Below, piece after piece: positions 1 to 7,378 of a stretch of DNA of 64,000 nt. The notes under the pieces are model-generated. The model searched no databases. It saw only the letters and a program-made list of their open reading frames with translations, and was not told where the DNA came from. The DNA lies in contig JAFUXF010000020.1 of NCBI GenBank assembly GCA_017477185.1, positions 1-64,000 on the forward strand. The letters run 5' to 3'. The stretch is from Alphaproteobacteria bacterium. Its GTDB lineage: Bacteria > Pseudomonadota > Alphaproteobacteria > RF32 > CAG-239. Position 1 is the first letter of the stretch; every line of letters starts with the position of its first letter. A program made the position numbers and the translations under genes.

Positions 1-86
1 TCAAAATTTCATATAAACACCAATTTTCCTCGCACTGTATGCCCAATACAGCCGCTCAAAAAATCAGTATTTCTCTGAAATTTTGA
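1..86. repeat. Long-range inverted repeat at window edge
   Basis: TCAAAATTTC at 1-10 is exactly complementary to GAAATTTTGA at 77-86. The 66-base loop holds no gene. It may be a transcription terminator or a decayed mobile-element end; since the window starts here, the structure may extend to the left. Nothing else is recognised in bases 1-167. Confidence 0.35.
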
Positions 87-167
87 AGAATTGTGCGACA
101 AACGTCATATTGTACTTGATATTGCCCCATTTCCAAGCATTCATTGTATTAAACGAAAGGAAATACA

Positions 168-449
168 ATGAAAACAGTTAAGATTTACATGGTCCGAAAA
201 CCCTCAGATATTGACGAAGTTAAGGAGTTATGCCGGTGCTATAACAATCAGGCCGAAGAAGTGACAGTTGCAGAAATGGTCAACTTGCCTCCGGTCTGGT
301 ATGGTGCAGTGTGCCGAGCGCCGCTTGACGATTACATCTTTTTATCAGGCAAAGGCGGTTATGATGACGAAAACCACCGCCAAGTGGTTGCCTTACAATG
401 CCCCGGCAAGCCGTGTTTTTATGGTTTCCTTGTTCATTTTATCTCCTAA
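168..449 (+). CDS. Small hypothetical protein (93 aa)
   Basis: This ORF starts with ATG eight bases after a good Shine-Dalgarno (AAAGGAAA), which supports real translation. The protein is soluble, with no signal peptide or membrane segment, and has four cysteines spread along its length (near residues 22, 49, 78 and 83). I recognise no family. The 194 bases that follow, up to the next gene, are AT-rich and show nothing I can name. Small size and lack of homology keep confidence moderate. Confidence 0.5.
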   Translation: MKTVKIYMVRKPSDIDEVKELCRCYNNQAEEVTVAEMVNLPPVWYGAVCRAPLDDYIFLSGKGGYDDENHRQVVALQCPGKPCFYGFLVHFIS

Positions 450-643
450 TTTTAAGCAAATTGTTCGTTTTAGAAAGTCGGATAAAGTTCACATCAGATT
501 GTTTAAAGCAAAATTTACGACACCAACTTTGCCCATTTATTCACAACGCAAATAATCATTGCAAATTACCAGTTGCAAAAAATGCAAAAATTTGCTACAA
601 ACAACCCATATTGCAAATTATTATAAACTAAAATACAGAAGTT

Positions 644-1171
644 ATGGGCAGTAATTATGTTTTTTCCGACTGGCTCGCCGATATGCAGAGTACTTTTGAC
701 TTCTCCTTATCCGTGTTGCCATGGCAATTGTTAACTTTTGCCGTCGTAATGTTTGTTCTCTGTGCCATTTGTGCGCCGTTTCTCTTAATTGTACGCAGTC
801 TAACCTTTGATATCGCTGATAAGGATGATATCATCCAAGATAGGCGTCATTGTCCGACCAGTTGGTTCTTTGGCGAAGATTACGAAAAAGTGAATATGAA
901 AAAAAGCACTATTCGTTTATACATGCTCAAAGCCAACTTGGGCTACCGCACCTTTTGGAATATGGTTGTCATGGGGCGTTATCGCGTATGCGGCGCACCG
1001 GCTAACAGAATGTATTTCCGAGTTAATTGTTTCAGTGATCGTATTTGGGATATATTTTCATATACCAAAAGGATGTTTACCATCTATTCTCTCATGTTTA
1101 TCTGGGGTTATCCGGTATTTTTGGTAATTACCCTCATCCGCATGAAATTTCACAAAGACCCGCTATGTTAG
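644..1171 (+). CDS. Hypothetical two-span membrane protein (175 aa)
   Basis: The protein has two clear hydrophobic segments, at about residues 23-50 (LPWQLLTFAVVMFVLCAI) and 145-168 (LMFIWGYPVFLVITLI), separated by a charged, Tyr/Arg-rich region of about 95 residues. This suggests an inner-membrane protein with a soluble middle domain. The start lacks a strong Shine-Dalgarno, so the true start could be slightly downstream. It ends just before a strong hairpin at 1176-1208. I recognise no family. It may belong to the same accessory region as the terminase remnant that follows. Confidence 0.55.
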   Translation: MGSNYVFSDWLADMQSTFDFSLSVLPWQLLTFAVVMFVLCAICAPFLLIVRSLTFDIADKDDIIQDRRHCPTSWFFGEDYEKVNMKKSTIRLYMLKANLGYRTFWNMVVMGRYRVCGAPANRMYFRVNCFSDRIWDIFSYTKRMFTIYSLMFIWGYPVFLVITLIRMKFHKDPLC

Positions 1172-1175
1172 ATAC

Positions 1176-1208
1176 TTCCCCGTCGTTTAAAAAAACGAAC
1201 GGGGATTT
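1176..1208. terminator. Bidirectional terminator hairpin
   Basis: TCCCCGT and ACGGGGA pair around an inner GTTT/AAAC stem, followed by a T-rich run. It lies between the rightward membrane-protein gene and the leftward terminase remnant, so it can serve both convergent genes. Confidence 0.65.
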
Positions 1209-1220
1209 TAATTTCTTTAT

Positions 1221-2072
1221 CTAAAGCCTTGGATCATCCACCTTTGTTGGGCTCATTTGAATAAATCGTTGTTGTTTTTTGCGCTGTCTGGCCTCGTCAG
1301 GAGACGGAATTAAGGCTTCCAATTCTTGCCATCCGCGCTCACTCATTCGGTCAAGACCATAAATCGCGGCGGCGGCACGGGCATAAACGCGGCAGTCCAA
1401 CGCTTCGTTGCGGCGTGTCGGATCTTTTTCCCACACCGGTTTCGGATAGCCGTTGGTTATGCGCACCACCTGACGTTCCGCCGTTAGCTGCTTGAAATAT
1501 TCCTCAGCGTACTGCGGAAAGTGACACCGGCCGAATTGTGAGGAATCTTCGCCGGTGCGTTGCATTCTCAGCCACTGGTACAACTCGGTTTTGATTACCG
1601 GTCCCGAAACATTCCAAACTTTAAGACCTTTTTTCTTGGTGTCGGCCTTGGAAGTGGAAAGTATCATCGCTGTGTCGCGGCTTTGACCTTTTATCGCCAC
1701 CACCGTGTGCGGTTGGCTTGCCCTCGCACCCGAACCGCCCCAAACGGCTTGGCTGTAATCTTTCACAAAGCTGTAAACATCTTGCGTGGCGTACCCACTA
1801 TCAACGCACATCACGCGAATAGGAAGTGTTATGCCGCTTTCGTGCGGATAATCCTTAAACAGGACGTTCTGAAGCTTTTTCCATACCTCCGGTTTGGCGG
1901 TGTCTCCGTCCAAAACAAAATATTCCACCGACCAGCTCTGTTTTTGCCGTCCCCAAGCGACAACCTCGCACTCAATACGGTCTTTTTGAATATCCACTCC
2001 GGCCGTTAAGAATAAGCCGCCGAAGGGATGATCGGTATTCTCCGCGGTATCGGCGTGCTGGAGAAATAATAA
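1221..2072 (-). pseudogene. Phage terminase large subunit (GpA family), 5'-truncated remnant
   Basis: The reading frame matches the C-terminal nuclease half of lambda GpA-type terminase large subunits: GVDIQKDRIECEVVAWGR, the later VMCVDSGYATQDVY and the Arg-rich DPTRRNEALDCRVYA region. Family members are about 600-700 residues; only about 280 are present. Recognisable sequence continues upstream of the GTG at 1997 (GGLFLTAGVDIQ) to about 2070. There it breaks off into unrelated sequence, with a stop at 2085-2087. The ATPase half is missing and no capsid, portal or lysis genes are adjacent. This is a decayed prophage fragment next to tRNA-Ile(CAU), a plausible former integration site. Confidence 0.8.
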
Positions 2073-2079
2073 ATCAAAA

Positions 2080-2104
2080 CCTCTTCACTACGAAGAGGCT
2101 TTTA
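2080..2104 (-). terminator. Hairpin with T-run downstream of a tRNA tail copy
   Basis: CCTCTTC at 2080-2086 pairs with GAAGAGG at 2092-2098. In the leftward direction it is followed by TTTTGATTT. It sits directly downstream of the extra tRNA-Ile tail copy at 2107, mirroring the hairpin that follows the intact tRNA. Confidence 0.5.
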
Positions 2105-2106
2105 TA

Positions 2107-2248
2107 TGGTGGGTCCTGCTACGATTGACGTCGCTTATGCTCCGCCGAAACTGCACTCATCAGCTAACGCTGACCGGTGTGCTCCCGCTCACCTTTCGCT
2201 TGTTTTCAAACTTGCTTCTCGCAAGTTCGAGCTGTCATAAACTTACCA
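2107..2248 (-). repeat. tRNA-Ile tail-derived unit (one direct and one inverted tail piece)
   Basis: At 2107-2119 there is a copy of the last 13 bases of the tRNA-Ile gene (12 of 13 identical, CCA included). At 2220-2248 the T-arm is present again in the opposite orientation (CGCAAGTTCGAG identical, acceptor part decayed, length conserved at 29). Between them lies about 100 bases of GC-richer sequence without an ORF. The same layout, with almost the same period (177 versus 174 bp), occurs at 15030-15204 beside the displaced tRNA-fMet tail. The biological nature is unknown. Confidence 0.55.
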
Positions 2249-2250
2249 AT

Positions 2251-2281
2251 AAAAAATCCTACCGCTAGGGTAGGATTTTTT
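2251..2281 (-). terminator. Rho-independent terminator of tRNA-Ile
   Basis: AAAAAATCCTACC pairs with GGTAGGATTTTTT around a short loop. It begins a few bases after the encoded CCA end of the leftward tRNA-Ile gene. The T-runs on both sides would also allow termination in the other direction. Confidence 0.8.
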
Positions 2282-2283
2282 AT

Positions 2284-2360
2284 TGGTGGGCCCTGCAAGA
2301 CTCGAACTTGCGACCAGACCGTTATGAGCGGCCTGCTCTAACCAACTGAGCTAAGGGCCC
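2284..2360 (-). tRNA. tRNA-Ile(CAU), lysidine type
   Basis: This is a 77-base cloverleaf with 3'-CCA encoded. The acceptor stem starts GGGCCCT and pairs with the GGGCCCA end, using a final T-A pair where applicable. The D arm is GCTC/GAGC, the anticodon stem GGCCG/CGGTC has loop CTCATAA (anticodon CAT), and the T arm is GCAAG TTCGAGT CTTGC. The fully paired acceptor stem rules out initiator tRNA, and the overall sequence resembles E. coli ileX rather than elongator Met. Such a tRNA needs TilS to convert C34 to lysidine so that it reads AUA. Confidence 0.9.
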
Positions 2361-2618
2361 GACACCTAAATTAAGCACATTTTATTTCTCGTGCCACAAA
2401 CATAATTATTAAGAGCAGGCCTGAGTCGCTTCGTAAAACTCGGTTCCACCTCGTTAACTACGCTCCTGTTGTTCGCTCGTAACGGTTGTTTCGGTGCGCT
2501 GTCGCTTCTTACAACCTAACTGCGCTTCACCTTTCGGTAAAAATTAGTCCGCCGGACTAATTTTTTTGCCTCAAACTAACCAACTGAGCTAAGGGCCCGA
2601 CACCTAAATTAAGCACAT
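2338..2618 (-). repeat. Duplicated tRNA-Ile 5' head with upstream flank
   Basis: A 43-bp stretch covering the first 23 bases of tRNA-Ile and its upstream flank (2338-2380) is repeated exactly at 2576-2618. The 195 bases between contain an inverted scrap of the tRNA (AGAGCAGGCC near 2409-2418), GC-richer noncoding sequence, and a hairpin with T-run (ATTAGTCC/GGACTAAT near 2543-2567). The outer copy is a truncated tRNA head that would be followed at once by this hairpin when transcribed leftward. No ORF is seen between 2361 and 2728. Confidence 0.7.
2576..2600 (-). pseudogene. Truncated tRNA-Ile head
   Basis: This has the first 23-25 bases of the tRNA-Ile(CAU) gene (GGGCCCTTAGCTCAGTTGG and onward), identical to the intact gene, and then diverges completely. 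It lacks anticodon and T arms and cannot give a tRNA. Its upstream flank is also duplicated, so it may keep the tRNA promoter and make a short terminated transcript. Confidence 0.7.
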
Positions 2619-2728
2619 CTTTATATTTCGTGCTATTTTCATTCGTCACTGGAAGGTAATTTATTCTTACCCTCAAGTCAAGTACTTTTTGTATCTTTTC
2701 AAACGATAGGAAAAATATTTTAATGTGA

Positions 2729-3190
2729 CTATTTTTTCGGCTGTGGTTTTAAAATAGCATGATTGACTGTTTGTCCTACTTTGATTTGATGTTTTTCTAC
2801 TTCACCGGCATTGAGTTCTACAAATGCTTTGGCCGGTGCAGGGGCAATGATTATTTCTTCAGACATTGGTGTTGTTTTTTCTTTAATCCAAAATATTTTA
2901 TTGTCATCGTCTATGAATAAAACATCTAATGAAATTTTTGTGTTTTTCATCCACATAGCCGTAGGACGATCTTGATGGCGAGAAAGATCAAAAATCATAC
3001 CGCTTTTTGTATCAAGAGTATCTCTATCCATCAACCCTTTTTCCAATTCTTTATCAGAAATGGCGGTTTCTACATTGTATGTAAGCTCGCCATTTTCTGT
3101 TTGAATACTTAAAGGGGATAAGATAGAATCGGTTTTTTGACAACTGCATAAAATTATGAGCGTCATCAGTAATATGGGCATTTTATTCAT
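2729..3190 (-). CDS. DUF192 family lipoprotein
   Basis: The 153-residue protein has a short signal peptide with a lipobox ending at Cys15 or Cys17 (LIILCSC), so it is probably a membrane-anchored periplasmic lipoprotein. The DUF192 core follows: the ELEKGLMDRDTL region, GMIFDL, the hallmark MWMKNTKISLDVLFID, and a C-terminal AFVELNAGEV stretch. The biochemical function of DUF192 is not established. Its ATG overlaps the end of the upstream Panacea-like gene by eight bases, so the two are probably co-transcribed and translationally coupled. Confidence 0.85.
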   Translation of the reverse strand: MNKMPILLMTLIILCSCQKTDSILSPLSIQTENGELTYNVETAISDKELEKGLMDRDTLDTKSGMIFDLSRHQDRPTAMWMKNTKISLDVLFIDDDNKIFWIKEKTTPMSEEIIIAPAPAKAFVELNAGEVEKHQIKVGQTVNHAILKPQPKK

Positions 3191-3743
3191 TGGATAATTC
3201 CTTATTTGAGTTGGTTGTTAATTTACGGGGAAGCCATTGTGAAACCAGTACAGGACCATTTTGTGAAACTAACATTTTTTTTCGAGAGAGGTCATGAGAT
3301 GATCTATCCTGTGTCGCTTGGACAGTCGTCTTATCAATAAAAGAAGCAGCGGCATTAGTGATCGGGTTGCCATTACGTTGACATTGGGTGTAGCATGGCA
3401 TTCGGGTAATCAGTTGTGAAAATTGGGATAAAGAAAGGTGTCCATACTCTTGCCAGATTTCTTCCAAAAAAGAGGAAATTTGGTTTTTAAATTTAACGGT
3501 AGGGATAAACGGCCGCCCTAATGAAAATATTTTTTTTAAGGTCGGTTCGAAAAAACCCTTATCATCACACAAAAAGACGCAAGGCATCAGCAATGTATCC
3601 GTATGCTGTTTAGCATAACGATTTTGCGCCATAAATAGTAAATGGTGTATCTTTTCTGTTTCAAGATAGATATCATCTCGTTCTGCTCTATTGAAAAACC
3701 AATAAGCAACATCAAGAGATGAATCTGTTGCCGGAGTTGCCAT
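3183..3743 (-). CDS. Panacea/SocA-like domain protein (DUF4065-type)
   Basis: The 186-residue protein begins with SLDVAYWFFNRAERDDIYLE, then a KIHHLLFMAQNRYA segment. This pattern is typical of the Panacea domain (DUF4065; SocA, phage GepA), where Leu/Lys-Leu-Gln-Lys-Leu-like helices precede a Tyr-Ala motif. Known members include the Caulobacter SocA adaptor-antitoxin. The C-terminal 50 residues are poorly conserved and basic. The start is backed by an AGGGAAA Shine-Dalgarno. No toxin is recognisable next door, so an antitoxin role is not supported here. The downstream gene is the DUF192 lipoprotein. Confidence 0.6.
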   Translation of the reverse strand: MATPATDSSLDVAYWFFNRAERDDIYLETEKIHHLLFMAQNRYAKQHTDTLLMPCVFLCDDKGFFEPTLKKIFSLGRPFIPTVKFKNQISSFLEEIWQEYGHLSLSQFSQLITRMPCYTQCQRNGNPITNAAASFIDKTTVQATQDRSSHDLSRKKMLVSQNGPVLVSQWLPRKLTTNSNKELSNE

Positions 3744-3899
3744 CTGTTTTCCCTCTATTTTTAGCGTACTATAAAATAAAATTTAAATAAAGACAATGCA
3801 AAATAATAAATTTTCCTGTCAATTTTTTATTTTATGCTTGAGTTATAATCATTCTTAAGATATTTATATAAATGTTAAAAATTATTTTTTAAGGGTAAG

Positions 3900-4889
3900 A
3901 TGATGTCCGGTATAATTAAAAAAAGTTTTTCTTTGTTCTTGATTATGGCATGTTTTTGTGGCTGTAAGCATTATGCTCCGTTCCCTGAACTTGATAATGA
4001 CGGTATATTAAAGGCTGATGCCGAGAATGTTGCATACGATAGTTCTGCACCTATTATCGGTAGTAAAGAAATAAATAAAACTCAAAGCAAGGTTGTTTCC
4101 TCTCAAAAAAATACTGAAGCAAATTCGGTTGTATCTGCCAAAAAAGAAAATACTGCAGTTAAGCCTGTTGTTGCAAAGAAAACGCCTCAAAAAGCCTCTG
4201 AAACAGTAAAAATAGCTGAAAATAAAAAGGCAGCTGTTGCGGCGTCAGATGATAAGAAAAATTTGAATAACTCGAATCCTCAAGGTAAAAAGGATTTAAG
4301 TAAGCCGAATCCGGAAATTGATGATAGTATTGCTGATGATGCTGTTGTTATTGTTCCTAGCAAGACCACACCTTCTGTTATTACCGATATGGATTTAACT
4401 GAGATGGATGCACAAGACAAGGTGATTAAAACTAAAATAATTAAACCGGTCAGTAAAACAGCAACAATTGTTCCTGTTAAAAAGGAAATTAAAGAGGTTA
4501 TGCCAAAAAAAGATGTTGTTTCAGAACCGAGTATTTTTTATTTAGCTGAGACAATTTATTTTAATAACGGAGGTTCTGTTGTTGATAGCCGTTATTATAA
4601 CTCTCTCAAGAAAATAGTAAAAGAAGCAAAAGCTCATAATGGTAAAGTTGTGGTTCAAGGGTTTGCATCCAGCCGGACGCGTAATGCAGATATGATGACG
4701 CATAAAATGGCAAATTTGAAAGTGTCGGTTGCTCGGGCAGAAAAGGTTGCTGATTTGTTGGTAAAATACGGTATGCCTCGTTCAAAAATTATTACAGAAG
4801 GATTATCAGACAGCCGTCCGGTATATTTGGAGGTTATGCCGGAGGGGGAACGCTTGAATCGTCGCGCAGAAGTTTATATCAGCTATTAG
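3900..4889 (+). CDS. OmpA-family (Pal-like) lipoprotein with long Lys-rich linker
   Basis: An N-terminal signal peptide with lipobox (ACFCGC) leads to a Lys/Val/Ala-rich, low-complexity linker (about residues 50-205). A C-terminal OmpA peptidoglycan-binding domain follows (about 210-329). The domain shows the expected FNNGGSVVD start, VVQGFASSR, the NLKVSVARAEKVADLLVKYGMPRSKI helix and GERLNRRAEVYI at the end. It probably tethers the outer membrane to the wall through diaminopimelate. The linker is far longer than in Pal (about 170 residues in total). recJ follows after about 18 bases, so they may share a transcript. Confidence 0.85.
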   Translation: MMSGIIKKSFSLFLIMACFCGCKHYAPFPELDNDGILKADAENVAYDSSAPIIGSKEINKTQSKVVSSQKNTEANSVVSAKKENTAVKPVVAKKTPQKASETVKIAENKKAAVAASDDKKNLNNSNPQGKKDLSKPNPEIDDSIADDAVVIVPSKTTPSVITDMDLTEMDAQDKVIKTKIIKPVSKTATIVPVKKEIKEVMPKKDVVSEPSIFYLAETIYFNNGGSVVDSRYYNSLKKIVKEAKAHNGKVVVQGFASSRTRNADMMTHKMANLKVSVARAEKVADLLVKYGMPRSKIITEGLSDSRPVYLEVMPEGERLNRRAEVYISY

Positions 4890-4907
4890 CCATGAAGGGA
4901 GATGTTA

Positions 4908-6677
4908 GTGGCAGGTGCTGATAATGATAAATCTTTGAGTGGTTGTCTGTGGAAAGCGATATCTTATGAAGATCGTTTAGCTGAAACAATTGCACAGCGC
5001 TACCATTTGTCTTTTTTGTTATCTTCTATTTTAGCTGCTCGAGGCGTAAAAGTTGATGAAGTAGATTGTTTTCTTAATCCGAAATTACAGCAGTTAATGC
5101 CCAATCCGTCGGTGATGAAGGATATGGATAAAGCTGCAACCAAAATCGCTGAAATAATAATGCAGCGTCGAGTAATCGGAGTTATTGGAGATTATGATGT
5201 TGATGGTGCAACTTCTTCAGCCGTGTTGTGTTTGTTTTTGGAAAGTCTGGGGGTGAAATCAATTGTTCATATTCCGGATCGAGATGAAGGTTATGGACCA
5301 AGCCGGCAAGCATTTGATGATTTTAAGAATCAGGGCATAAATTTTGTCATTACAACTGATTGCGGAACAACAGCATTCGAGCCTTTTGAATATGCCGCAG
5401 AGCAGGGGTTTGAAGTTATTGTTTTAGATCACCATGAAGCAGAAATTAAATTGCCTCAAGTTTATGCATTAATTAATCCTAAGCGTCTTGATGAAGAAAA
5501 TGATTATCCGTATTTGCAGTATATGTCGGCAGTTGGGGTGGTCTTTATGACCGTTGTAGCTGTTAATCGTCAGTTGCGTGAGCGAGGATTTTACAAAGAA
5601 CATTCTGAACCCTCTTTGTTACAGTGGTTGGATTTGGTTGCTTTAGGGACGGTTTGTGATGTTGTACCACTTCGGGGTTTGAATCGTGCTTTTGTTCGAC
5701 AAGGTCTTAAGGTTATGGCACAACGTGGCAATATCGGGTTACGAGCCTTGGCAGATAAGGCTGGATTAAATGAAGAACCAACAGCTTTCCATTTGGGGTA
5801 TTTGCTTGGTCCGAGAATCAATGCCGGAGGAAGAGTTGGAGATTCGTCTTTGGGAAACAAATTGTTATGTTGCCATGATTCTAAGCAAGCTGAGCAATTG
5901 GCTGCGCAACTGAATGATTTTAATATACAACGCAAAGATATTGAAAATTATGTTTTGCAAGAAGCTATAGAAAAACTTGAAAGTACCACATCTCAATATC
6001 CGATAGCTTTTGTTGCCGGAAAAAATTGGCATCAAGGTGTTGTCGGTATTGTAGCGGGTAAATTGAAAGAGCGGTATAATGTTCCGGCTTTTGTTATGTC
6101 AATTGAAGAAGATGAAGTTAAAGGATCAGCACGGTCTATTCCTCAAGTAGATTTGGGGGCTTTGATTATTGCAGCCAAGGAAAAGGGGATTATTACTAAA
6201 GGCGGTGGACATACTATGGCTGCCGGATATTCTCTGAATGAAGAAAAAATTGATGAATTTCAAAAATTTGTTGGTGAATATGTCCAGTCGCGTGTCGGAA
6301 ATGAGGCTATTGTACCGGTTATCGAATATGACGGAATGATTGATTTGTCGGGGGCGACATCTGATCTGGCTGCAAAATTGGCTTTATTGGAACCATATGG
6401 GGTAGGGAATAGTGAACCTAAATTGGTTATTCATAATGTATATTTTAAAAGGGCAGATATCGTCGGAAGCGGTCATGTGCGTTGTGTTTTAAGTTCTGAC
6501 AGCGGTGGCAGTGTTAAAGCTATGGCATTTCGTTGTGCCGATAATGAGGTCGGACAGGTTATTTTAAATAATCATCATGAAGTTTTTGATGTTTTAGGAA
6601 CATTGCGTCGTGATAATTGGTTAGGGCGAGATAATGTACAATTTATTATTGAAGATGTGAGAAGGGTAACACAATGA
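4908..6677 (+). CDS. recJ: Single-stranded-DNA-specific exonuclease RecJ
   Basis: RecJ is a 5'-3' ssDNA exonuclease of recombination and mismatch repair. DHH motifs appear in order: DYDVDG (near residue 97), TTDCGTTA, VLDHHEAE, LGTVCDVVPL and GPRINAGGRVGDSSLG. They are followed by the DHHA1 motif GGGHTMAAGYSL and an OB-fold C-terminus. Length (589) is normal. I prefer GTG 4908, six bases after AAGGGAG, over the ATG at 4902, which touches the Shine-Dalgarno. The stop overlaps the start of the DUF502 gene (ATGA), indicating coupling. Confidence 0.95.
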   Translation: MAGADNDKSLSGCLWKAISYEDRLAETIAQRYHLSFLLSSILAARGVKVDEVDCFLNPKLQQLMPNPSVMKDMDKAATKIAEIIMQRRVIGVIGDYDVDGATSSAVLCLFLESLGVKSIVHIPDRDEGYGPSRQAFDDFKNQGINFVITTDCGTTAFEPFEYAAEQGFEVIVLDHHEAEIKLPQVYALINPKRLDEENDYPYLQYMSAVGVVFMTVVAVNRQLRERGFYKEHSEPSLLQWLDLVALGTVCDVVPLRGLNRAFVRQGLKVMAQRGNIGLRALADKAGLNEEPTAFHLGYLLGPRINAGGRVGDSSLGNKLLCCHDSKQAEQLAAQLNDFNIQRKDIENYVLQEAIEKLESTTSQYPIAFVAGKNWHQGVVGIVAGKLKERYNVPAFVMSIEEDEVKGSARSIPQVDLGALIIAAKEKGIITKGGGHTMAAGYSLNEEKIDEFQKFVGEYVQSRVGNEAIVPVIEYDGMIDLSGATSDLAAKLALLEPYGVGNSEPKLVIHNVYFKRADIVGSGHVRCVLSSDSGGSVKAMAFRCADNEVGQVILNNHHEVFDVLGTLRRDNWLGRDNVQFIIEDVRRVTQ

Positions 6678-7378
6678 AAAGAAACAGAAAACAAATTGTG
6701 AAACGCGCTAAAAAAATCCAGCATATCCGTTTAGAAAAGGAAAAAGCGGTTTTTATGAAGTTAGGTGCTAAGATCAGGGCGTATTTTTTTACGGGAATTT
6801 TAGTCACGGCACCGGTAGCAATGACGTTTTATTTGGCGTATAAGCTGATTGCCTGGGTAGATATTTTAGTCGGTAAAATGTTGCCTCCAAAGTTTTTACC
6901 TGATACATATTTGCCATTTACAATTCCGGGGTTGGGGTTTGTGATTCTGGTCGGATTATTGATTCTCATCGGGATGTTTGCAACTGGATTTTTAGGTAAA
7001 TTCTTTCTTAAACTCGGTGAATGGATTGTTTATAAACTTCCTTTTATTTCAAGTGTTTATTCTTTGATAAAACAGGTATTCAGTACATTTCTTTCTAACA
7101 AAAATAATGCCTTTAATAAGGTGGTTATGTTAGAATATCCTCGTAGAGGATTGTGGATTTTAGGGCTCGTCAGTACGGCAACAGAAGGTGAAATAAAAGA
7201 AAAACTTCCTGAAGAGATGTTAAATGTTTTTATTCCGACAACGCCCAATCCGACATCCGGCTTTTTAATTTTTGTCCCAAAATCAGAAGTTATTGAAATG
7301 GATATGAGTGTCGAAGAAGCAATTAAATTTGTTATCTCCGGTGGTATTGTCAATCCGGAAGAGGAAGAAGATAAATAA
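6674..7378 (+). CDS. DUF502 family membrane protein
   Basis: The 234-residue protein has a basic N-terminus, then two transmembrane segments (about residues 35-60 and 75-105). A DUF502 body follows with LGEWIVYKLPFISSVYSLIKQ, VVMLEYPRRGLWILGLVS and FIPTTPNPTSGFLIFVP. Function is unknown; DUF502 proteins are widespread in alphaproteobacteria and are often found beside recG/recJ-type DNA repair genes. It overlaps recJ by four bases and the downstream transporter by one base, suggesting one operon. An internal Met at residue 28 (MKLGAKIR) is a possible alternative start. Confidence 0.88.
   Translation: MKRNRKQIVKRAKKIQHIRLEKEKAVFMKLGAKIRAYFFTGILVTAPVAMTFYLAYKLIAWVDILVGKMLPPKFLPDTYLPFTIPGLGFVILVGLLILIGMFATGFLGKFFLKLGEWIVYKLPFISSVYSLIKQVFSTFLSNKNNAFNKVVMLEYPRRGLWILGLVSTATEGEIKEKLPEEMLNVFIPTTPNPTSGFLIFVPKSEVIEMDMSVEEAIKFVISGGIVNPEEEEDK

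Noticed and set aside
1560-2009. Rightward open frame opposite the terminase remnant
   Set aside because: The leftward frame carries clear terminase motifs; the rightward frame has no recognisable sequence and is a shadow.
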